The position numbers were made by a program, and so were the translations under genes. From the NCBI GenBank assembly GCA_028015205.1, contig CM051521.1:71222314-71286313 (forward strand): DNA of 64,000 nucleotides. The letters are read 5' to 3'. This DNA is from Mytilisepta virgata. Lineage: Eukaryota; Mollusca; Bivalvia; Mytilida; Mytilidae. Numbering within the stretch: position 1 is the stretch's first letter; each line of letters begins with the position of its first letter. Of the stretch, positions 29,701 to 41,700 are shown piece by piece. The notes below the pieces were generated by a model. That model worked only from the letters and a program-made list of their open reading frames with translations. It did no database searches and was not told where the DNA came from.

Positions 29701-32700
29701 ACAGTAAAAACTGGCCACCATGAAATAGCCAAATGTGCTGAAAACGGTGTAAATTTCCAACTAAACAAACAAACAAACAATTGTTATTTGTGCGTGTTGC
29801 TAAATAAAAGACAATTGCATGTGTGAGGTACATGTATCATTGAGGTACCACATATAGTTGCTGGAAATTTATTTAAACAATATTGCACCAGAATCGATCA
29901 AACGTTAAATGTAGGTCAAGGTGACTTAATTGTTGTTGAAACCTCTTGTACTATAAAAGAACATTAAAGGTGTTAATTAACATTGATGTACCACATATAG
30001 TTGCTAAGAAATGGTTCTAAACACAAAATTTAACCAGATTCATTTTGCATACAATATAGGTCAATGTGTTTTAATTATTGCTGAAACCGGTTGCACTATG
30101 CAAATCCATTGCAGCGGTGAAATATCATTGATGTAGCCAGAGTGAACATAAAAGAGAAACCTTAATGAATTGGGATGGACGTACGGATGGAAGAACAAGA
30201 GTAAAACTATATGCCCTTTCCATTAATTTTCATGGGCGAGTCTAGGGTGGGAAATTACATTTAATATTGGAAAGGCAACTTATATACCACGATTATATAA
30301 TAGTCCACTGAATTTAATGATTATTGATTCCTCCAAATCACATCTAGTTTCTCCAAGTCACAACAGGTCACTCTTAGTCACAGCATTGCACTAAAATTCT
30401 GTATTTGTTGGCAATTCTGTATTTGTTGGCAATTCAAAGACTTTGGTTAATTAAAGGTGACTTGAATGTTTGGTCAGCAAATAAAATCCTTTTGAATAAA
30501 AAAAAAATGATCCAGAAACAACAATTTGCTCCGGAAAACACGATTTGAAATTCCGTCTGCAGCATGAAACACCTGTCTGCCAAAGTTGTTGCCTCAACGT
30601 AATATTACAGATGTAAAAATGCTGCTAATATGTGACAGGGGAATTATTAAAGGGTATGATGACATAAGAATTTTCATATTCTCTTTAAAAACCTCATACG
30701 GGACCATAAATGTACGACTTACCTGCAAAAGGTCACATAAATGGTTTCCTCAAAGTCCCAACTAGAAATTCCTCTAAACGTTTGCATTTTTCTGTGACTC
30801 AGATTGATTGATGGCCGTGTGGAAGACTCTCAGACCTTTAATGTTAAGGAAAAGTACCTAGCAATCATATGTTGAAGTAGTCAACTGTGAAATAGCAATT
30901 GTTTGGAATGATTTAATTTGAAACATTGTAATTACTTCTTTGGTATGTTTCCTGAATTTATGGGTGAAGTATTACGTTAAATGCCTTACGAATATATTCA
31001 AATTTTGTTGTAACTCGGCTTTTGCATCTTTTATGCCAATTTAATTTTTTGCCGGGTTGCACAGAGTGCAAATCCGGGTTATAGTATGGTGAATGTCGGG
31101 CGGGCAGCAGGTGGGCGGCGGGCGGCAGCGGTGGGCGGGGGGGAAAATGGGTACCTATTTTGTGAAATCAATTCCTCCTACAGTTTTTCACCCACATCCT
31201 TGAAACTTCATAGAATGTTTCTATATATATTGAAGATGTGCACCTCACTTTATGGAATTATTTCAGGAATTATTTCCCATTTTTCCAAACTTTGGAACTT
31301 AGTCGTTTTTTATTGACATCTTCAATAGAGGGTACCTATTTTGTGAAATCAACTCCTCCTACATTTTGTCACCCACATCCTTGAAACTTCATAAAATGTT
31401 TCTATATATATTGAAGATGTGCACCTCACTTTATGGAATTATTTCAGGAATTATTTCCCATTTTCCCAAACTTTGGAACTTAGTCGTTTTTAGCTCACCT
31501 GGCCCAAAGGGCCAAGTGAGCTTTTCTCATCACTTGGCGTCCGTCGTCGTCGTTAACATTTTACATTTTGAACTTCTTCTAGAGAACCACTGAATGGAAT
31601 GAAACCAAACATGGCATGAATTTTCCTTATGAGGTGCTGACCAAGTGTTGTTACTTTGTAGCCGATCCATCATCCAAGATGGCCGCCAGCGGGGAACTTA
31701 GTTTAACATAGGACCCTGTGGGAAATGCATACAAATGACTTCTTTTAGAGAATCACTGAATGGAATGAAACTAAATCTGGCATAAATGAACCCTTATAAG
31801 GTGCTGACCAAGTGTTGTTACTTTGTAGCCGATCCATCATCCAAGATGGCCGCCAGAGGGGGACTTAGTTTAACATAGAACCCTATGGGAAATGCATACA
31901 AATGACTTCTTTTAGAGAACCGTTGAATGGAATGAAACCAAACATGGCATGAATGTTCCTTATGAGGTGCTGACCAAGTGTTGTTACTTTGTAGCCGATC
32001 CATAATCCAAGATGGCTGCCAGCGGGGGACTTAGTTTAACATAGGACCCTATGGGAAATGCATACAAATGACTTCTTTTAGTGACCCACTTAATGGAATG
32101 AAACCAAACATGGCATGAATATTCCTTATGAAGTGCTGACCAAGTGTTGTTACTTTGTAGCTGATCCATCATCCAAGATGGCCGCCAGCGGGGAACTTAG
32201 TTTGACATAGGACCCTATGGGAAATGCATACAAATGACTTCTTTTAGAGAACCAATGAATGGAATGAAACTAAATCTGGCATGAATGTTCCTTATGAGGT
32301 GCTGACCAAGTGTTGTTACTTTGTAGGCGATTCATCATCCAAGATGGCCGCCAGCGGGGGACTAAGTTTAACATTGGACCCTATGGGAAATGCATACAAA
32401 TGACTTCTTTTAGAGAACCACTGAATGGAATGTAACAAAACATAGCATGAATGTTCCTTATGAGGTGCTGACCAAGTCTTGTTACTTTGTTGCCGATCCA
32501 TCATCCAAGATGTTTAGAAGTCTATCAGAAAATTGTAAACAAAATTCTGAATGGTCACAACTTGACCACATGTTCAAAAATAATAATGATAAGATGTCTT
32601 CAGTAGCTATTGTAAGACTACACTAAGATGACCTGTTTTTAATTTTAAATACTGATAATAATAATTATATAATTTTACATAATTTCCAAAATCACATTAG

Positions 32701-35700
32701 ATACAGGTGAGCGACACAGGCTCTTGAGAGCCTCTAGTTTATTGACATCTTCAATAGAGGGTACCTATTTTGTGAAATCAACTCCTCCTACAGTTTTTCA
32801 CCCACATCCTTGAAACTTCATAGAATGTTTCTATATATATTGAAGATGTGCACCTCACTTTATGGAATTATTTCAGGAATTATTTCCCATTTTTCCAAAC
32901 TTTGGAACTTAGTCGTTTTTTATTGACATCTTCAATAGAGGGTACCTATTTTGTGAAATCAACTCCTCCTACAGTTTTTCACCCACATCCTTGAAACTTC
33001 ATAGAATGTTTCTATATATATTGAAGATTTGCACCTCACTTTATGGAATTATTTCAGGAATTATTTCCCATTTCTCCAAACTTTGGAACTTAGTCGTTTT
33101 TTATTGACATCTTCAATAGAGGGTACCTTTTTTGCGAAATCAACTCCTCCTACAGTTTTTCACCCGCATCATTGAAACTTCACAGAATCTTTTAATACAT
33201 ATTGAAGATGTGCACCTCACTTTATGGAATTATTTCAGGAATTATTTTCCATTTTTCCAAACAAGTGTTTATCAACATGTAATGAAATCAAATATTGCTT
33301 ACTTCACCTATTTCTAATTAAATTGATGGCTGCCTCTGTGCTCGTACACCAACATACAATGTGTCTGATTTTGTGTATATAAATATTCATGACTGCCAAT
33401 GTGCAATATGATCTTGTAATCACCTTTGTCACCACTACAGTAAACACCCAGCAACCCGGCCATTTGTGTCTTTGACCCATTTTTATTTTTAATTTGTAAT
33501 TTGTAGAGATTCCCGGTGAATTTTGTCCCATTTCTAACTTTTGACCTACATGTAGTTACGGTAATTGGACTTAAAGAATTTCAACAATATGACAGATTTT
33601 GTCTTGCCTGGCAAGACAGAGGTAGATCACATTGGCAGCTGCATAAAAATTTTAGCCGCCTGGCCCAAAGGTGCCCTTACTTTGTCATCTAAAGATCTTC
33701 TCCTCTGAAAATACTGGACCTATTTGGCCCCCTTCCAAAAATATCTCTAGCATCCCTGACCTCCAACAAATATGGTTGCAGTAACTAAAATTAGAAAAAA
33801 GAGGTGTTGAATTTTAAAAATCTCCATTGGAACTACATTGCTGGATGGAACCAAAAGTTTGTCTGATGACAACCAAGATGGTCGACACAAAAGAACTTAG
33901 TTTAACATAGGATCCTATTTAAAAAGTCATTTAAAAATCTTCTTGTTTGAAGCCACTGAGCCAATATGAAACAGATTTAGCAGCAGTGGTCCTTACATGT
34001 GTTCTGTTGCTGACAAAAATCATATGAATACACATCCTGTAACGTAAAAGTTAAAACTTCTAGTGTATGTACATTGTACGTAAAGCGTTCGTACATCATC
34101 CGTACAACGTCCGTTCAGCGTCCATACATCGTTTGTTCAGTGTCCGTTCATTGTCCATACATCCTTTCGTTTCTTGTTTGACTTAATTGTAAATCTCAGC
34201 GTTTGGTGTAAAACAGCATTTAGCATTTCATTTAGTGTATGGTTTATGATAATGTTTATCGTTTGGTAAATAGTATATCGTTCATGGTTTCGTTTAGCGT
34301 TTGCTTCAGCGTACATCGTACAATCCTACTGTGATTGGTCGTTGATGGAGACAACACCTCTTCTATGTAAAAACAAATTTTAGCCCCTCTTCGTAAATAA
34401 TACAGCAATGTATAAGTCACATGATTAAAATAAAGATATATAATAATAATGATAATAAATAAATAAAAATAAAAAAGGCAACAAAAAATGAATATATTCT
34501 TTGCACATATATTTTAGTTTTAATTTTCACTATACATGTACTTGTATTAGCAAAACTTACTTACTGCCAAGCTACTCAATATACATATAAATATTTTGCC
34601 ATTGTTTGAGGTTAAATATAAATATCAGTCAGTTTAAACACATCTTAAAGACGTAAAATGAACATAGTCCAATTGACTTTATTTTGATAAAAAAACTTTT
34701 TTCCCTAGATATTAATATTATCAATGTATATTAACAAAATTTAAACAAAAACTCTTTTCGTCGGTATGTCTAAAAACCACATGCACTGTGCTTAGTGCAC
34801 TTAGCCCTTCAAAATGCACTTAGCCGAAATAGGAAGCTGAACCATTGGACTTTCTAACTGTTAAGCTTTTAGGTCCTGAGGAATAACCTGGTGTATGAAC
34901 TTTAATTTATCAGTCATATATATATATATATACATCATTGTACATATACGGAATTGAAAACAATTCGTTCAGTGAAATGTACCTGGTACAGACAAAAAAA
35001 TGATCCCCCATTATTTTAACCCCCCCCATTCTTTCCATGCAGGTAAAAAAAACTAACTCCCCTTTTTAGCTCACATTACCCAAAGGGTCAAGTGAGCTAT
35101 TCTCATCACTTTGTCGTCCATTGTCCTTCGTCCGTTGTCCATTTACTTTTACAAAAATCTTCTCCTCTGAAACTACCGGGCCAAATGAAACCAAATTTGG
35201 CCACAAGCATCGTTAAGGTATCTAGTTTAAAAAATATGTCCGATGACACCGCCTGCCAACCAACGTGGCCGACATGGCTAAAAATAGAACATAGGGGTAG
35301 ACTGCAGTTTTTGTCTTATATCTCAAAAACTAAAGCATTTAGAGCAAAACTGACATGGGATAAAAATGTTCATCAGGTTAATATCTACCTGCCATGAAAC
35401 TTTCGGTGAACCCTTTGTTGGGTTATTGCCCCTGAATTGTAAATTTTAAGGAAATTTTGCAGTTTTAGGTTATTATCTTGAATATTATTATAGATAAAGA
35501 CAAACTGTAAACAGCAAAAATGTTCAACAAAGTAAGATCTACAAATAAGTCAACATTACCAAAATCATTGATTGACCCCTTATAGGAGTTTTTATACGGC
35601 CGCAAAATTTTTGCGGTCGTATATTGGTATGACGTTGGCGTCGTCGTCCGGCGTCATCGTCCGGCGTCGTCCAAAGACATTTGGTTTTCGCACTATAACT

Positions 35701-38700
35701 TTAGTATAAGTGAATAGAAATCTAAGAAATTTAAACACAAGGTTTATGACCACAAAAGGAAGGTTGGGATTGATTTTGGGAGTTTTGGTCCCAACAGTTT
35801 AAGAATTAGGGGCCAAAAAAGGGCCCAATAAGCATTTTTCTTGGTTTTCGCACAATAACTCTAGTATAAGTAAATAGAAATCTATGAAATTTTAACACAA
35901 GGTTTATGACTACAAAAGGAAGGTTGGGATTGTTTTTGGGAGTTTTGGTTCCAACAGTTTAGGAATTAGGGGCTAAAAAAGGGCCCAAATAAGCATTTTT
36001 CTTCGTTTTTACACAATAACTTTACTATAAGTAAATAGAAATCTATGAAATTTAAACACAAGGTTTATGACCACAAAAGGAAGGTTGGGATTGATTTTGG
36101 GAGTTTTGGTCCCAACAGTTTAGGAATTAGGGGCCAAAAGGGTCAAAATTAAACTTTGTTTGATTTCATCGAAAATTGAACTGTTGAGGTTCTTTGATAT
36201 GCTGAATCTAACCGTGTATTTAGATTCTTAATTTTTGGTCCCGTTTTCAAATTGGTCTACATTAAGGTCCAAAGGGTCCAAAATTAAACTTAGTTTGATT
36301 TTAACAAAAATTGAATTCTTGGGGTTCTTTGATATGCTGAATCTAAACATGTACTTAGTTTTTTTATAATGGGCCCAGTTTTCAAGTTGGTCCAAATCGG
36401 GGTCCAAAATTAAACTTTGTTTGATTTCAACAAAAATTGAATATATGGGGTTCTTCGATATGCTGAATCTAACCATGTATTTAGATTTTTGATATTTGGG
36501 CCCGGTTATCAAATTGGTCCACATTGAGGTTTAGAGGGTCCAAAATTGAACTTTATTTGATTTCATCAAAAATTGAATTCTTGGGGTTCTTTGATATGCT
36601 GAATCTAACCATGTATTTAGATTTTGGGTATTGGAATACCACAAAGGGATGGTAAGAATTGTCTTTGGTAGTTATGGCTCAAACCGTTAAGGAATAAGGT
36701 GCAAAAAAGGGGGGAAAAGGGTTTCCAGGTTAATGGACAATTACTTTAGTACAAAACATAATTTAAAAGGCAGTGTAAGGTTGGTAATTAAAACTCATTT
36801 GAATATCTCACCTAAACTGCTTTTAAATTATTTATATTGGAAATTTGCCAAAAACTTTAGTTTAATGAACTTCATTGGAAATTTGCCAATATAAAATGTT
36901 GCTGATGTAGCTTTTTTGTTTATCTCACCTAAACTGCTTTTAAATTATGTATGTTGGAAATTTGCCAAAAACTTTATTATTAAATTTCTGATTTATATTT
37001 AAAAGCAAATAATAATGATAAGGCAAGAGATACACACCAAACAGGATGTGTAAATTATTATAATAAGTCTTGTGCAATAGCAAGAAATTTTCAATTGCAC
37101 AGTATTGCACAATAGCAAGAAATCTTCGATTGCACAGTATTGTGCAATAGAAAGAAATTGATATTTGGGCCCGGTTATCAAATTGGTCCACATTGAGATT
37201 TAAAGGGTCCAAAATTGAACTTTATTTGATTTCATCAAAAATTGAACTGTTGGGGTTCTTTGATATGCCGAATCTAACCGTGTATTTAGATTCTTAATTT
37301 TTGGTCCCGTTTTCAAATTGGTCTACATTAAGGTCCAAAGGGTCCAAAATTAAACTTAGTTTGATTTTAACAAAAATTGAGTTCTTGGGGTTCTTTGATA
37401 TGCTGAATCTAAACATGTACTTAGTTTTTTTATAATGGGCCCAGTTTTCAAGTTGGTCCAAATCGGGGTCCAAAATTAAACTTTGTTTGATTTCAACAAA
37501 AATTGAATATATGGGGTTCTTCGATATGCTGAATCTAACCATGTATTTAGATTTTTGATATTTGGGCCCGGTTATCAAATTGGTCCACATTGAGGTTTAG
37601 AGGGTCCAAAATTGAACTTTATTTGATTTCATCAAAAATTGAATTCCACTGGGCCAATAGGGACTTCACTTTCACAGATATGGACATGCGTCTATGTTCA
37701 CCGTAAACTCTTAACTTGAAGGATTTTTTTTGGCAGAAATTGTAAGTGTATTTTTCTAGCGAGAGAGTATTTTCAAATCCCCACACCTCTGCACGATATA
37801 AAAGTATAGGTTCAGCTAAGCTGTCAAATAATTTTAGTTGCATATCCACTGATATAGGCTGATTTTTAATGTGTAAATAAACAGCAAAAAGAGCTTTTCT
37901 AGCTTGATCTACTAATTTTGATCTAGCTTTCATTAAGGAACCATTATAATTAAACAAAATTCCCAGATATGAATAAGAGTCTACTATTTCAATAATTTCA
38001 TCATGTAAAGTAAATAGTGGTAAATTTTAAAGTTTTCTGGTACTAAATATGACAATCTTTTTAATGTATGAATATTTATTTATTCATTCTTTTAAATTTT
38101 TTATCATTTGATTATCATGCATTGATACATGGAAAATTTTAATTCAGTTAAATTTGGATAGTTGAAAATTTTGTGCAAGCTCGTAAATCTTCCTGACTGT
38201 GAAATAATTTCACACCTTTTACATATATAATACATATATGGTGCAGAGCTGCTGATAATTTTATTCAGGTGGATAGTGTCATAACAACTCATTAATTAAA
38301 TTAATTTTAATATTCCCAAAGGCATTTCCATGTAATGCAATATGAACCGCTACTACCGATATATACATGATTATTTCAATACACCATATTATAATTTCAC
38401 ACCTACTTGTTCTACAGGACATTGTATATTGTGCTACATTCACAAAACTTTGTATATATACAGAAAATTAAATATTTGTAAGAAAGAATGTATTTAATTT
38501 TTTGACTAAGTAAATCAAAATAACCCCTTACAATGAATGGTAGCTCACATAGACTGCAATTCCGAATATTTATACATGTATGGAGAACATGTATAATGTG
38601 ATTTGCATATAATTTAACACTATTTCAACATCTCTTTAATTTGTATTAAGCATGATAATACAACAATTGCTAATAATCTATTTTAAACCAAAAACAAAAA

Positions 38701-41700
38701 ACAAAATAAACAGTAAAATATAAATTATTTAAAATAATTCAAAGTTTATTGAAATAAATTCTTGTCCCCCAAACAACTTCCATACATGGCAAACGCTAAA
38801 ATTACCATATATCGCAAATGCTAAAAATTACCTTATATGGAAATCGCAAAAATATACCATTTACGATAAACGATACGATGCATGATAAACCATACCATAA
38901 GGTAATCAAAACAATAAACGCTAAACGAAATGATGTACGATAAACCATACCATTTACGCTAAACGAAATGCTAAACCATACGTTATACGCTAAAAGAGTA
39001 TTTATGGTATCGTTTATGGTATAAGGTCATCATCCATACATTGTTCGCTCAGCATTCGTCCAGCGTCAATACATCGTCTGTACATTGTTCGTTCAGCGTC
39101 TGTGCATCGTCCGTACATCGTTCATTTATAGTTTGAGTTGTTAACTTTTACCTTACAGGGTGTGTATTTAGATAAAATCCTGTAGTCCTGAAAGAAAAAA
39201 TTGTGTTTTTCCAATTTTTAGCATTATGACTCATTCTTTCCAAGGGGGAGGGGGGAGGGGGCTCGTTGGCTGAGTGGTCTAGGTAGTTCATCATGACTAC
39301 TAATGACCACTAGCCTGTCAACGCTGAGTTTGTGAGTTCGAATCTCACCTGTGGCGGGGTGTGTTCGACTCGATCTTAATTGACAAGGATTGCCAATTTT
39401 CTTACCGAGGGTCAGTGGTTCTATCCGGGTACTCTGGCTTCCACCACCAATAAAAACTGCCTGCCACAAAATAGCCAAATGTGCTGAAAACGGCGTAAAA
39501 CCCCAACTAAACAAACAAAAAACATTCTTTCCTGATTCATAGCGGACCTTGCCCTATTTGAAAAAAAAATAGGAAAATCCCTGTTTATTAAGGTGAGAAA
39601 TTCTGTTTTTTGTTGGATTTGTTGAACTGGTGCCAAACTAAAACTTTGTAAACAAAACAAATATATACAATCAGATAATATATCAGTAATTTTGAAATAA
39701 TGTAAATCTGGCCATCCAGTCACAAACTTTCAATAAAATCTTTCCAATCATTATTTTCAGAGTGTATTGTCTTGCCAAATTACCAATAAATTCTTCATAG
39801 TAGCATTTATTTCTATTAAAATTAGTGAAAATTTCTGATGAGGAATATAAACATTGAATTTCCATTTCAGTCCAGCAGAGTTATGATTTGGGTTCTCCAG
39901 TGCCTAGGAAAACGTTTCAATCAACTAGTTCTTTAACCAGCATGTTGGTAAAATCTTCAGACAAGGTAAATCCATTGTCTTCATCATCAGACAATGTGAA
40001 AGCAGTATCTTCATCATCAGACAATGTGAAAGCAGTATCTTCATCATCAGACAATGTGAAAGCAGTATCTTCATCATTAGACAATGTGAAAGCAGTATCT
40101 TCATCATTAGACAATGTGAAAGCAGTATCTTCATCATCAGACAATGTGAAAGCAGTATCTTCATCATTAGACAATGTGAAAGCAGTATCTTCGTCATCAG
40201 ACAATGTAAAAGCAGTATCTTCATCATCAGACAATGTGAAAGCAGTATCTTCATCATCAGATTATGGAAAACCAGTAACTTCAGCCAGCCTTCCTGTTAA
40301 TAGAGAACGAGTAGTCTTTGGTATAAAATCTAAACAAACTAAAAAAGCTGTTCAAATTACAAAGGAAGATAAACCTAGAATCGTTATGCAAATAAAAAAT
40401 GGGAAAGTCACCACTTTTGAAAAATCACCCAATGGAAAATCTAAAGTTGTAAATGAAGGAAAGGATTTACCTTCAAAACTGGTACCGTATGATAGTGAGA
40501 GTGACACAGATAATGAAGGAAAGCAATTCAATACAGACAAAGTGAAACTTAATAATCTGGAAGATAATAGTGAAAAAGCTACTTTGTCTTTTTCTAATCT
40601 CAATGGAGAACATAGGAGAGGTGACAAGAACAACCTAGCTGAAATGAGCCATTCTCAGACAACAAAAGAGGCAGAGAAAATTGGTAATGGAAATTCTGGT
40701 TTACAAATAAAAGGTAATGATAAAAATGATAATGAACCGTCTTGTTCTTCAAGAAAACAAACTGAAAGCGATGAAAATTCTTCAAACCACAGGTTACATG
40801 AAAATGAAAGAAGGCCATTTTATTACAAAATACAAAACAAAGAACAAAATGATGATGGAGTTAGATTTTCTTTGTCCCCAAAACATAGGAAAGATGATGT
40901 TCAGTTTGATAAAAAGTTGAATGCAACAACTTCTGTGCCAGGTAATGCCAATTTAATGCAGACATTTTCAAAGGAAGAAGAATTAAATGGTGGAATAAAA
41001 ATAAAACCAAATGTTCATTTCTCAAGAGAACTAACGGTGGATAAAAAACAGATATTAGAGAACAGGTCCAAGGTCAATGCAACATCTGCCTGGCTTGTGC
41101 TCAATCAAGATTCAATACTTAGTCCTTCAAGAGGATCAAATTCTAGTAAAGAGAGTACAAACTCTACTACTGAATGGAACATCAGAAATTTAGAAAGAAA
41201 ACCATTTTTTTCAAAACATGCAGAATGCCAACATGCTGGATGGAAAGTATTGGACAATATACCATCTTCTGAGTGCTTGCAAGTTAGTGATAAAAGTGAA
41301 TCATCAAATTTTCCAGATGAATTGTGTTCCGAGGCCAAAAAGATTAATCAAAATGGTATTGAAAGTAGACAAAATGGCTATAATAATCAAGAAAGTAATG
41401 AAAATATTGAAAGACTTAAGAAACACAAGAAGAAAAGACACAAACAACATAAAGATAGAGATGTTCAGTACAAAGAACATTTTAACGACTCCTCAACTGA
41501 AAAATCTAAAAAACACAAAAAGAAAAAGCACAGGAATAAAAAATCAAGAGAACATGAAGATTATAAGGATAAGAAAATCAAAAGACATAGACAGCATGAA
41601 GGTCAACATGAGTATGAAAATAAGAAGAAGAAAAAATATGACTGTCAATCAGATGAAAGTGAAGAATTTGTCTGGGTAGAGAAAACTAAAGATTCTCTAG

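Larger units (their letters stand above)
34013..39182. mobile_element. Foldback-like element with subrepeat-rich inverted termini
   Basis: gaatacacatcctgtaacgt then aaaagttaa at the left (34026-34054) recurs inverted at the right (39148-39176, ttaacttttaccttacaggg then tgtgtattt). Inside both arms are irregular ~10-20 bp subrepeats (cgttcagcgtccatacatcg; atggtttatcgtaaac types). The interior holds A13, B2 and a LINE fragment, all apparently later insertions, plus AT-rich DNA. Outer limits are approximate. Confidence 0.6.

Noticed and set aside
33304..33531. 75-residue antisense ORF
   Set aside because: No motif, no splice context, average composition for chance ORFs in this window.
29515..39340. 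tRNA genes suggested by the A and B boxes
   Set aside because: Both are heads of dispersed SINEs with extra body, AAAC tail and target duplications, without a proper acceptor stem.
39961..39972. Cryptic donor acaag|gtaaat inside exon h just before the coding repeat
   Set aside because: It could skip the repeat if paired with a later acceptor, but no convincing acceptor in frame was seen. Left unannotated.
39917..40257. Two antisense ORFs of 105 and 110 residues with repeats such as [10 protein letters not shown]
   Set aside because: Shadow frames of the sense coding minisatellite in exon h. A 30-bp period keeps all frames open.
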